Below are positions 27,572 to 36,600 of a stretch of 64,000 bases of DNA, piece by piece. The translations under genes were made by a program, and so were the position numbers. The first letter of the stretch is position 1. Every line of letters starts with the position of its first letter. This DNA comes from Bacteroidales bacterium. GTDB taxonomy: Bacteria; Bacteroidota; Bacteroidia; Bacteroidales; 4484-276. Under the pieces are notes generated by a model that was not told where the DNA came from, ran no database searches, and saw only the letters and a list, made by a program, of their open reading frames with translations. Location of the stretch: assembly GCA_014860585.1 (NCBI GenBank), contig JACZJL010000171.1, positions 1-64,000 of the forward strand, written 5' to 3'.

Positions 27572-28141
27572 ATGAAACTATTGCTGGTTGACAATTACGA
27601 CTCCTTCACCTACAACCTGGTGAATATTCTGCGCAAAAGTAAACATCTCAGCATTGATGTGCAGCAAAGCAGGGATGTTCGGCTGGAAAAAGTAAAAGAT
27701 TTTGATAAAGTCCTGTTTTCTCCCGGGCCAGACGTACCTCATGAATTTGACATCATGGCACAGATTCTTGCAGCCTACCAAAACAAAAAAAGTATTCTCG
27801 GAATTTGTCTGGGTTTTCAGGCCATCGGGCTGTATTATGGAGCAAAGTTGACAAACCTGAATACGGTACATCATGGGATCAGTGTCAGCATTTCACCCTG
27901 TGTACCTGTGGACAAATTATTTAAAGGGATCGAATCACCATTCAGCGCGGGATTGTATCACTCCTGGGGAATTACAGAGGAAGCATTCCCAGCAGCAGTA
28001 AGGATCACAGCCAAATCAACCGATGGACGCATCATGGCATTAACGCACAGGGATTTTGATGTAAGAGGGGTACAGTTTCATCCCGAATCTGTAATGACAC
28101 CTGAAGGCAGTAAGCTGCTCAGGAATTGGATCGATTTGTAA
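27572..28141 (+). CDS. pabA: Aminodeoxychorismate/anthranilate synthase glutamine amidotransferase
   Basis: 189 residues of class I glutamine amidotransferases. Catalytic triad: C79 (LGICLGFQAIG), H170 and E172 (VQFHPES). NYDSFTYNL near the N-terminus is typical of PabA/TrpG. It supplies ammonia to PabB. No trp genes are nearby, and the divergent neighbours are pabB and pabC, so the PABA role is preferred. It ends before a strong terminator at 28174-28202. Confidence 0.92.
   Translation: MKLLLVDNYDSFTYNLVNILRKSKHLSIDVQQSRDVRLEKVKDFDKVLFSPGPDVPHEFDIMAQILAAYQNKKSILGICLGFQAIGLYYGAKLTNLNTVHHGISVSISPCVPVDKLFKGIESPFSAGLYHSWGITEEAFPAAVRITAKSTDGRIMALTHRDFDVRGVQFHPESVMTPEGSKLLRNWIDL
27634..27641 (-). 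promoter_or_regulatory. -7 element for pabB, inside pabA
   Basis: TACTTTTG on the minus strand, 65 bp before the pabB GTG. A TTTG lies 25 bp further upstream, a longer spacer than normal. Confidence 0.4.
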
Positions 28142-28173
28142 ACCTGCCTGTTTCCAAAACCCAAAATAAAAAA

Positions 28174-28202
28174 ATCAGTCCCGCTAGTTTAGCAGGACTG
28201 AT
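28174..28202. terminator. Terminator after pabA
   Basis: ATCAGTCC-C-GCT and AGC-A-GGACTGAT pair with one internal mismatch around loop AGTTT. A run of A (28167-28174) precedes and CGTTTT follows, so it could act on both strands. Confidence 0.75.
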
Positions 28203-28460
28203 CGTTTTGAATGTTATGACTTAATTGTTATCCGGTGCTTTTTCGCTGTTCTACAGGCTAGCAGGCGTTGCGATTTTTATTCCGATATCAGGAATTCGTA
28301 CAATCCTTTCTTGTACCAATTACTCACCGCAAGTGTTACAGGTATGCTTTGAACCCTTCACCCATGACAAACAATGAAAAGCGCCGGCAGGAAATTCCAC
28401 ATATAAACGTGCAGACTGTTGATGTTTCCATTTGAAGCCTGCACGTTTAACGGATGATTT
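28203..28460. other. Intergenic region with long inverted repeat
   Basis: No gene is seen between the pabA terminator and the small exported protein. AAACGTGCAG (28405-28414) and CTGCACGTTT (28439-28448) form a 10-bp stem with a 24-nt loop just after the 3' end of the minus-strand gene, probably a 3' hairpin. The rest shows no clear signal. Confidence 0.5.
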
Positions 28461-28697
28461 CTATTCGGCCAGTTTTCTACGCATACTGTAAACCTTCCTG
28501 CCGCCATAAGCTGCGCCAAGAGCAATTAAAAGTACAATCCCCTCGCCAACAGGTGCAGAACCACCAGGAACGGTTGGGTCAGTCATTCCATGCCTGGGAG
28601 GTGGCGGTGCTTGCGTTTGGGCAATACTGACAGTAGCTATGCAAAAGAATGCCAGTACCAGAAAAATGCCGATGATGTTATTTTTTATTCTTTTCAT
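28461..28697 (-). CDS. Small exported protein with C-terminal membrane anchor
   Basis: 78 residues in three parts: a signal peptide (about 1-26, ending SIAQ), a short Pro-rich linker (QAPPPPRHGMTDPT), and PGGSAPVGEG followed by a hydrophobic segment (IVLLIALGAAYGG) and a basic tail (RKVYSMRRK). The PxGxG-helix-Arg/Lys plan is that of a C-terminal sorting or anchoring signal. I have the impression that similar small proteins recur near T9SS genes in Bacteroidetes, but the family has no known role. It lies at the 3' end of the cohesin-containing gene block. Confidence 0.75.
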   Translation of the reverse strand: MKRIKNNIIGIFLVLAFFCIATVSIAQTQAPPPPRHGMTDPTVPGGSAPVGEGIVLLIALGAAYGGRKVYSMRRKLAE

Positions 28698-28763
28698 ATT
28701 ACGATAAAGTTTATTGTTTCAATTTCAATCCTGTACAAAACATCAGGACAGTTGAAAACAGTG

Positions 28764-30968
28764 TTAACGAATCAGTAATTTGTGCGACTCAATACCCTCT
28801 GTGGTTCTAACTTTTACAATATAAACCACATTATGTCCGGGAACGGTAATCGTGGCATCTGTTGCATGAACAGGTGTACGTGTAACCAGTTGCCCGAGTG
28901 TATTGATCACCTCAACATCTAAAATCTCACTGCTTCCTAAATGCTGTATGATGATTTGGTTTTGCAAAGCATAAACCTTTGTAAGTTTTTGATCAATCAC
29001 CGGCACTGATGTAGCTCCATTGAAATGCAGGAAGAACCTGTTTCTGATCTCTCCCGGTTCAGCAATTTGTGCTACATACTGTGAAGTGGTTCTCAGATTT
29101 GTAAATTTATTGGCCAGGCGGTCTTCCAGTGTAATGACGGCAGCCGGGTCAAAATTTTCAATCAGTTGAACATCGAATGTATAATTTCCGGCAAAACCGG
29201 CGTCAACACCTAACGCAATTTCATAGGTATCGGTTTGGTTGAGCACCGGAAGTCCCTGAATTACAAAATCACCACCCTCAAGCTCACTATAAAATGCGAG
29301 TCTGGAGCTGATTTTATATTTTTCAGCATCGGTTCTGTCCATTCCCACTTCAGCTCCTTCCATAAAAGCTACAAGGATTTCGTTGTAATCTTCCTGAGGT
29401 CCTGTAACACTTAACCAAATTCTGTCACGGTCTTCCTGCTCTTTATAGAAGTATGAATCATCTGTTACGCGCATATCATTCTCAAAAGCAATTGGTATAA
29501 CAGCATTTTGATTGAACGGAGTTGATTTCACCTGTAAAATAAATCCTTGTGAAGGTGCAATAATACCTGTTGGTGCATTAGGATTGGTACCACCAACTCC
29601 TGGAGCAACTCCAACGCCGCCGGCCAGAGAATAAGTAGCGTAGTCATCACGATCGCCCTGATAATCTGCGGCTTCGTCCCAGAAATATAAACCAAACACT
29701 TCCGGATGCGCATTTAAGAAAGCATCACCATCCAGTGCTGCAGGATAAGGATTTCCGACAAAGTTAAAACCTCTCTGGTTCCAGAATGGTGAAACAGGGC
29801 CCGGTGTGTAGGTAGCTTCAAAAGGCACAGTACCAACATTCAACTCACCAACAAATTCCTTGGTGTAATCGGCATCGCTGTATGCCACTGCATAGCCTTG
29901 ACCCGGAGCCAATACTCCAACCGGAGCATTGTAATTCAGATTTATCCATTCACGTGTGGTTTCCACCCACTCGTAAAAATCGGCAAATGCCGGGTATGGT
30001 GGTGCAGGCCAAACCTGGAACAAGGAATATGGCGCCATCTCAACAGGTGAAGATACATAGTGGTATTTTCCCTGTGAAAGGAAACGCTCAACTGTTGCAG
30101 GAACATTGGCATTGTTGTGAATCAGGTAACCTGTACCGGAAGCATCTGATTTAATTCGCAATGAACCAGATGATTTGATATAAAGGTTATTAATTACAAC
30201 TTTGGTAGCTGTGGCAATTTCAGCAGCAACACCAACCAGTGCATTGTTAGCTGCTCCTGGAAGCTGATGGTAAGCCGGGTGAGTATTTGCAACAGTATTG
30301 TTCCAGTTAGCTGCAGTAGCCCAATCAGTTCCAACACCAATGTAATATCCTGCCAGTTCAAAAAGAGGGTCTACAGCATTAGTCAATGTTCTGGAGTTAA
30401 TGACACTTGAATTTGCATTTAACCTGTAGTAAAGACCACCATCTTCATAATATGGACATTCGATTACATAAACCTGATCTGCTACAAATTCCAAGTTCAG
30501 TGGAACATCTGCAAAATTATTCAGAACAGTACTATTATCTGCAATGCTTAGTCGAAGACGGAAAGTACCAATTCTCTTCCAGGTGTTATCATCAAACAAA
30601 GTAGTCTCTTCATCAAGTCCAAGTGGATCAGTGACCCACTGCAGAAGCGTTTGATTTGAAGTAAAATTCGTTGAAATAGGAATTATTCTGCTACCCGATA
30701 AATCAGAAGTGCCATTAACATAAGTCAAAAAGCCATTCCTGATTCCTCCTCCGTTCAACATTGCAGTATTAAAACTGAGTTGCCATTGAATCGCCTCAAT
30801 TGCAAAAGGTTCAACGGGATCAGATGTGTTTCTCAAACGCACATCAAATGTGAATTCTGTTTCATTTACTTGAACCACGTTGGTTAACTCCATTTCATAA
30901 GACTTTTGGGCAAATGACTGGAGACCCATGATAAGCAAAAGAAATAAGATAGTTATAATCTGTTTCAT
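28764..30968 (-). CDS. Secreted protein with cohesin-like N-terminus and T9SS-like C-terminus
   Basis: 734 residues, signal peptide 1-20. The first part (about 22-180) looks like a cohesin-type beta-sandwich: VVQVNETEFTFDVRLRN, IQWQLSFNTAMLNGG, and a rigid strand pattern. The middle (220-560) is a beta-rich domain seen in many Bacteroidetes surface proteins, with YHYVSSPVEM, GFNFVGNPYPAALDGD and PSQGFILQVKS. The last 75 residues (QLVTRTP, VVYIVKVRTTEG, SHKLLIR) resemble a T9SS type A sorting domain but lack the usual FPNP box. No catalytic residues seen. It starts 19 bp after the two-cohesin gene. Confidence 0.78.
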   Translation of the reverse strand: MKQIITILFLLLIMGLQSFAQKSYEMELTNVVQVNETEFTFDVRLRNTSDPVEPFAIEAIQWQLSFNTAMLNGGGIRNGFLTYVNGTSDLSGSRIIPISTNFTSNQTLLQWVTDPLGLDEETTLFDDNTWKRIGTFRLRLSIADNSTVLNNFADVPLNLEFVADQVYVIECPYYEDGGLYYRLNANSSVINSRTLTNAVDPLFELAGYYIGVGTDWATAANWNNTVANTHPAYHQLPGAANNALVGVAAEIATATKVVINNLYIKSSGSLRIKSDASGTGYLIHNNANVPATVERFLSQGKYHYVSSPVEMAPYSLFQVWPAPPYPAFADFYEWVETTREWINLNYNAPVGVLAPGQGYAVAYSDADYTKEFVGELNVGTVPFEATYTPGPVSPFWNQRGFNFVGNPYPAALDGDAFLNAHPEVFGLYFWDEAADYQGDRDDYATYSLAGGVGVAPGVGGTNPNAPTGIIAPSQGFILQVKSTPFNQNAVIPIAFENDMRVTDDSYFYKEQEDRDRIWLSVTGPQEDYNEILVAFMEGAEVGMDRTDAEKYKISSRLAFYSELEGGDFVIQGLPVLNQTDTYEIALGVDAGFAGNYTFDVQLIENFDPAAVITLEDRLANKFTNLRTTSQYVAQIAEPGEIRNRFFLHFNGATSVPVIDQKLTKVYALQNQIIIQHLGSSEILDVEVINTLGQLVTRTPVHATDATITVPGHNVVYIVKVRTTEGIESHKLLIR

Positions 30969-30987
30969 ATCAAAAAATTTTAAATGA

Positions 30988-32466
30988 TTACGGTGTTACT
31001 CTTATTACAAAATTCAGCAAACCAGTTTGAACCAGTGTACGATCAAGAACATTTACAGTACCATCAGCATTTGTGTCTTCAATCAGATACCCTTTTTCAA
31101 GAGCTAAAAGGGCTGATTGTACCAAAGAACGATCTGCAACATTGATAAATCCATCCTGATTTACATCGCCGGCAAAGATAGCAAAATTTCCATCAAGCAA
31201 ATCTTTTTGATTATTTCCGTAAGCTTTGGATAAGGCATCAGTGAAATCATAGGTTATAGAGCCGCCAAACAGCACTGCTGTGGCACTGACTGTTTCGAGA
31301 TGATTACGACTTTTTATGGTGATATAATACTGATCACTGAACATGGATGGAACCAATGCAAGTGCCGTCCCGTCAGTATTTAGTTCAATATCAGATTGCG
31401 ACCACACGATCGTACCGTAGTTGGAAGCATCGTGTAACTCCACCGTAATTAAATCGGCAACTGTTCCGGAATATTTATCAAACGGGCTCACGCCATCATG
31501 ATCCTGGGCTTTACGCATCAGACCTCCGCCAATGTACAACCCCTCAAGGAACACTTTAAGGTTCACTTCAGTCACGGAATTCACAAAACCATCAACCAAG
31601 CCCACGGGTACCGGGGTTGCATTGATATAATGAAGCGATGTTTCCGGAGTGAAATTAACTTCAGCAAGGCCGGTCAGAAAATCGAAATGGATCGTAATCA
31701 AATCGCCATCAAGGATAGAAAGTGCGGAGGCACTTGTCTTGATAAATGTCAATGTTCCAGCAAGCTGGTCAACACTGACAACCCATCCTGAAAACTGATT
31801 GGCTGTGTAACCTGTGTAAGTAAGCTTTTGGTTATTGAAGCTGATGCTGAGTTCAATTGAACCCACGGCAGCAGCAGACAAGCCATCGGCGACCACCGGT
31901 ACATCAACCGGATCCGGAATGACCAGGTAACCTCCCGGCGGATCAGGCAATGGAATGGAATCGGCCCCGGTTGTGAAAACTTCTGAGATGGTGAGCGTAC
32001 CGACCGGAGACAAATCCGGTGAAACACTACCATCTACATAATCACCCGGCACTACTAAAGAGGTTCCATTAGGTGTTGTAATTTCACAAAAGTCAGTTAA
32101 AAACTCAAGGTCGGTAGTGAAGCCACCAAGGTAATCAAACTCCAGTTCAAGGAATGTACCGTTGATGTTTACCCCGCTGACACTTGTCCACACTAAAGCA
32201 AGCACTGAACTTCCGCCATAATTAGGGTTAATGGCGATATTTGACCCATTAAATGCAACTTCAAGAGGGCCGGAATAGGTCAAAACATCTCCATCATAAT
32301 CAATGCGAATAGTAACAGCGCCCACATTATTCAAACCGATCAAATCCAGATTTACGGTAACCGGACCAGGTCCGGAAACAACGTCTTCAAGAGATACAAT
32401 CGGTTGGGACATTAAAGGAATGGCAAACATGATTGCCATGAATATCTGTATTATTTTCTTCATCAT
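30988..32466 (-). CDS. Secreted protein with two cohesin-like domains and a dockerin
   Basis: 492 residues with a signal peptide (1-20). Residues 22-148 and 155-295 are cohesin-like: each starts with a PV-N-DL strand, contains an IRIDYD or LSISFNNQKLTYTG hairpin and ends in a FDYL/FDFL strand. A spacer domain (300-425) follows. The C-terminus (431-487) is a type I dockerin-like pair of Ca-binding loops, DVNQDGFINVAD (D434-D445) and DTNADGTVNVLD (D464-D475), each followed by a helix. It lacks a T9SS sorting domain, so it would remain periplasmic or be held by a cohesin partner. A protein with both partners of the interaction can in principle chain with itself or with neighbours. Confidence 0.82.
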   Translation of the reverse strand: MMKKIIQIFMAIMFAIPLMSQPIVSLEDVVSGPGPVTVNLDLIGLNNVGAVTIRIDYDGDVLTYSGPLEVAFNGSNIAINPNYGGSSVLALVWTSVSGVNINGTFLELEFDYLGGFTTDLEFLTDFCEITTPNGTSLVVPGDYVDGSVSPDLSPVGTLTISEVFTTGADSIPLPDPPGGYLVIPDPVDVPVVADGLSAAAVGSIELSISFNNQKLTYTGYTANQFSGWVVSVDQLAGTLTFIKTSASALSILDGDLITIHFDFLTGLAEVNFTPETSLHYINATPVPVGLVDGFVNSVTEVNLKVFLEGLYIGGGLMRKAQDHDGVSPFDKYSGTVADLITVELHDASNYGTIVWSQSDIELNTDGTALALVPSMFSDQYYITIKSRNHLETVSATAVLFGGSITYDFTDALSKAYGNNQKDLLDGNFAIFAGDVNQDGFINVADRSLVQSALLALEKGYLIEDTNADGTVNVLDRTLVQTGLLNFVIRVTP

Positions 32467-32522
32467 ATTGTTATGTTTTTACGTTTACTAATCTTGTTTC
32501 ATACATATCATCTTGTTGTTGG

Positions 32523-33557
32523 TTATTTTATCAACACCTTAATCGTCTCAACAGTTCGGTTCTCACTGATCATTTGCAAAAAATAAATTCCGGTATCCAG
32601 GCTTCCAGTACTTATCATTCCAGTGCTATGCAAGGGATGCTCTGAATAAACAACTTCTCCAACAAGATTCACCAGTTGCAAGTCAAAACCTGGTTCCGGT
32701 AAATTTACATCAAAATTCAACACCTCTTCGCAAGGATTTGGAAAAACCCTGATCGCATTTGTATTCAGTGATCCGTTGTTTACAACTGTCAGGGGAGAAA
32801 CTGTGAGTGTAACAGAATTGCTGTTCACTGCGCAATCCTCATAACTTACATTGCATCGGAAAGTATAATTGTTGAATGCCAGTGGAACCTCTTCAATAGT
32901 CAATTCGTGTGTGTTTACTCCAGTGTAATTAGCAGTGTTCTGGAGATCAATCCATACACCATTCGCATAATGTTGCCATTGAAAATCAGGTCCGCCGTAA
33001 AGCATATTTATTACAAACTGCGCCTGTTCACCTTCGGTTACGGTTACCGAAACCGGTTGTTCCGAAATCTGAAGTACAGAAACCAGCAGGCCATTCTGAT
33101 AAACAACATTCGCGATTACAGAACCTGATGAGTTGGCTACTTCGCATTGATCAGTAAAAACAAGCGATGCATTGCCTTCATAATAATCCAACTTAAGGTC
33201 GAATAATTTGCCTTCAGCTATATTCAATGCCGAAAGGCTCGACCATGTAATGGCAATTCTTGATGTTTGATCAATAAAGTTGGATAAAGGTGCTCCTCCC
33301 AGCTGAACATGAGGATTTTCTATTGAAACGAATTCCACAAGTAATGTATCGATAGAAATGAAAAATGTAAAAGCAGCAACATCATTAAAATTGGATACAT
33401 TCACAGGCAACAGGACACTACTGTTTTCACAACGGGGTTGGGCGCCGATGGAGACAGTGTGCTGGCCAAAAACTGACCAACAACCGAACATCAGCAGCAG
33501 ACCCAGTATAAAAACCGGATGGCCATTTACCTGTATGTGAAATCCTTTTCTCATCAA
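32523..33557 (-). CDS. T9SS protein with cohesin-like and Ig-like domains
   Basis: 344 residues. A signal segment (about 15-31) precedes a cohesin-like domain (33-160: TVSIGAQPRCENSSVLLPVNVSN, AFTFFISIDTLLVEFVSI, FDLKLDYYEG). Next is an Ig-like domain (163-253) with a Cys pair (FRCNVSYEDCA). Residues 268-344 form a clear T9SS type A sorting domain (VFPNPCEEVLNFDVN, LVNLVGEVVYSE, LDTGIYFLQM). It should be displayed on the surface. It lies 56 bp upstream of the two-cohesin gene on the same strand and is separated from the giant gene by a terminator hairpin. Confidence 0.82.
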   Translation of the reverse strand: MMRKGFHIQVNGHPVFILGLLLMFGCWSVFGQHTVSIGAQPRCENSSVLLPVNVSNFNDVAAFTFFISIDTLLVEFVSIENPHVQLGGAPLSNFIDQTSRIAITWSSLSALNIAEGKLFDLKLDYYEGNASLVFTDQCEVANSSGSVIANVVYQNGLLVSVLQISEQPVSVTVTEGEQAQFVINMLYGGPDFQWQHYANGVWIDLQNTANYTGVNTHELTIEEVPLAFNNYTFRCNVSYEDCAVNSNSVTLTVSPLTVVNNGSLNTNAIRVFPNPCEEVLNFDVNLPEPGFDLQLVNLVGEVVYSEHPLHSTGMISTGSLDTGIYFLQMISENRTVETIKVLIK

Positions 33558-33598
33558 TTATTTGTGATTTAAACCAAAAACAAAAGTTCAAATAGAAT

Positions 33599-33625
33599 AA
33601 GGTGTGCCGTAATCCGGCACACCTT
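33599..33625 (-). terminator. Hairpin after the 1731-residue protein gene
   Basis: AAGGTGTGCCG (33599-33609) and CGGCACACCTT (33615-33625) form an 11-bp perfect stem with a 5-nt loop, 14 bp past the stop codon at 33639. The following minus-strand sequence is only moderately U-rich. It suggests that the giant gene is largely monocistronic. Confidence 0.75.
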
Positions 33626-33638
33626 AATTATATTTGTC

Positions 33639-36600
33639 TTATCTGATCAAGATCATGCTGTTGTTGGATGAGTAGTCGTTACTTTCACCCTTAACTTCCA
33701 GCTTGTAGTAGTAAACGCCTGGGCCGTTGAGGTCGCTGCTTTGTACAGTTACCTTGTGTGTGCCTGCGCTTTGGTATTCGGTGACAAGTGTCTTCACAAC
33801 CTGACCCATCTTGTTGTAGATCACCACACTTACTGCTCCGGATTCGGGCAGGTCATAAGTAATGGTAGTTGCATCCCTGAATGGGTTGGGGTTGTTAGTT
33901 ACTGCAAATGTATTGATTACAGGAGCTTCAGTGCTGAGGCTGCTGGCCTTTAGGTTAACACCTTCAACAACCTGTGCACTCCTGTCAGCCAGTTCGGTGA
34001 AGCCGGTGAGTTCGAACAGACGGGCATCTGCAGAAATATCACCAATTACACGAACGGTAATCATAGCAATTGCATCTCCTTCGTTGAAGTTGATCCCTTC
34101 AAGTGCTGACCATGCGATATTGACAATGCCCTGTTCGTGATTGAAATAAGCATTGTCTTCACCATAGTTGGTTGCTATCACCTCGATCAGGTCGTTGCGA
34201 TAGGTCATACCGATACTAATAGCGCCAAGGTCTGCAAAATGATCAACAACGATCGGGATGGTTACTTCCTCACCCTTGCTTACCGCAGTTACACCTTCGT
34301 AAATGAGATCCAGTTTTGGTTCAGCTTTGAAACCGCCATACACCGGAACATATGAACTGTTGATATCACTAACAGCATCATAGTAGATGTTCAGATAGCG
34401 GTAACCCAAATCAGGATAGTTTGCCAAAGCATCCAGATCATTGAAATAATAATGCTGTCCGGCAAATGAAGAAGCTATATATGAATACATATTAAGTTTA
34501 TCGAGAGCAGTCGGGATTTGAACACCAAAAGTAGTGTTAGTGTTGAAATCGTCCTCATCCACGAAAATACCGGCCACCTCAAAGTTGGGTTTGTCGTTCG
34601 GATAAACCTGGATCAGGCCAATTGCACGGCGCTTTGCAAGCAATGCATCGAGACCTGTTAAGGTTCCATTGTAATTGGCATCGGCTACATTTTCGTTGTA
34701 TGGAGCGTAAGGATAATCAATGTGTGCCAGTCCGGGGAATCCGCTGATGTCGTTGCCAATGACCATGTGTTCAACCAACATTGCATCCGTAGCATTAACT
34801 CCATCCCAGTTGTTGTAAGTCCAGTTATTGGTCAAAAATCCATCTGAATAAATTCCACCACCATTATTCCATTCTTCATAATACCCACCATCCCAAACAA
34901 GTACTCTGTAATCAGCATTAGGATCAAGGTTATAATCGAAAGCAAAGGCTGCTTCATAATACTCATCGGTAAGCAGGGGATGTAGGTCTTCACCATAATA
35001 CTCCTCTACCTTTTTCACCTCTACGGCACCATAATAAGGATCATCAGATTCTAAATCAAAGTCCGCACCAACCAGCGAAACGTAGAAGAAATCAGGAACA
35101 TTCAATCCATAGTAATTAGTCATAAACGGCGAAGGCATCGGTGTTTCACCGGCATTGTAGTATTTCACCTGGCCTACGAGGAGGTTGGGGAGAATTTCAA
35201 TTGTGATTGTATAAGTATCGGAGCACAAACCATTGTCAACAGTTACGCTCAATTCAACTTCATCGTAAGGCAGCGGATCGTCCCAGATAAAGGTGAGGCT
35301 GACAATTTGTGCTGACGGATCGCTGATTGATACTGCCATAGGATCAACAGCACTCCAGGAATAGGTTGGGAAACCAGGCTCACTAAGATTAGGTGCAGCC
35401 ACCGAATAGGTTTCAACAGCTCCGCTGAACACACTGGTAACGCCGCCAATTCCTTCAACTATTGTGTAGAAGGTAATTGTAACTTCATCAACGTCTTCAC
35501 AGATGCCATTGGTTTCTGTCCAATAGAATGTATAAACACCACCAACATCCACTGTGACTTTTGTTTTGGGATCAGTGTCATCTTCGAAAACAACATTACC
35601 GGGAGCGGGTGTTTTAGTTGTCCATTTCCCTGTACTTCCAACTACAGAATATGTTGCATCCAGATTGTATTCAAGGATATTGAAGCATACATAATCATCT
35701 AAACCTGCATCAGCATTTGGATCGTCGAGGAAAGTGATCACTACCGATACATCAGAAAGACATCCCTCAGTTGATTCAACTGTGCCGGTAAATGTGTAAG
35801 TCCCCGGAGGATAATCACCATTAATCATGAGATATTCCGGATATTGTAAACCATCATAGAGGAAATAATCTGATCCGGTTTTCTCCAGGAAGAAGATTGG
35901 TTCATCACCATTGATGATATCCCACATCGCCAATTCCCATCCTTGAGCATTATTTACACCATCAACCCCTTTTGCAAGCCACCATGCCCAATAAGCTGGG
36001 TCGGTAACTTCTTCGATAAAGAATGGATTGGGGTAATTTGGTTCAAGGTCAACAGCAACAGTCAATGAAGCAACACCTATATAATAATAATCAACATTGT
36101 CATTAATACATGCGGTGTAACCATTGGCTAAATCGCCATCAATTGGCATAGGATCGCTCAGGTCATCATATTCGGAATAGAACAATTCGATTGCTGAAAC
36201 AACTGGCTCGGGATGAACTATAATTGAAAAATTATAATCCTCCAGAGATGTTGAATGACATCCTTTATCATCATATAAATCAAGGATGCTGAACAAATAG
36301 GTGCCGGTTGGGAAATTAATCAAATCATAGGTCCACGTACCTGAAACACCTGACATTATATCTGTCTGTGTTCCGAAAGGTGAAGGCCCTTCAATTTGCC
36401 ATTCAACAGTCCAGGGAGCCGTACCTATAACGCCTTCAATCGAAATAGTAACTTCATCATCATAGCAAAATTCAATGACAGGGTTACCCGTAACCGGTTC
36501 GTCATTCACCTCCACCAGAGCTGTTGGTTCAGGATTTATCGTAATAGTAAAGGTGTAACTGTCCAGTGAGGTTTGTGAGGCTGCACACATGTTATTATCC

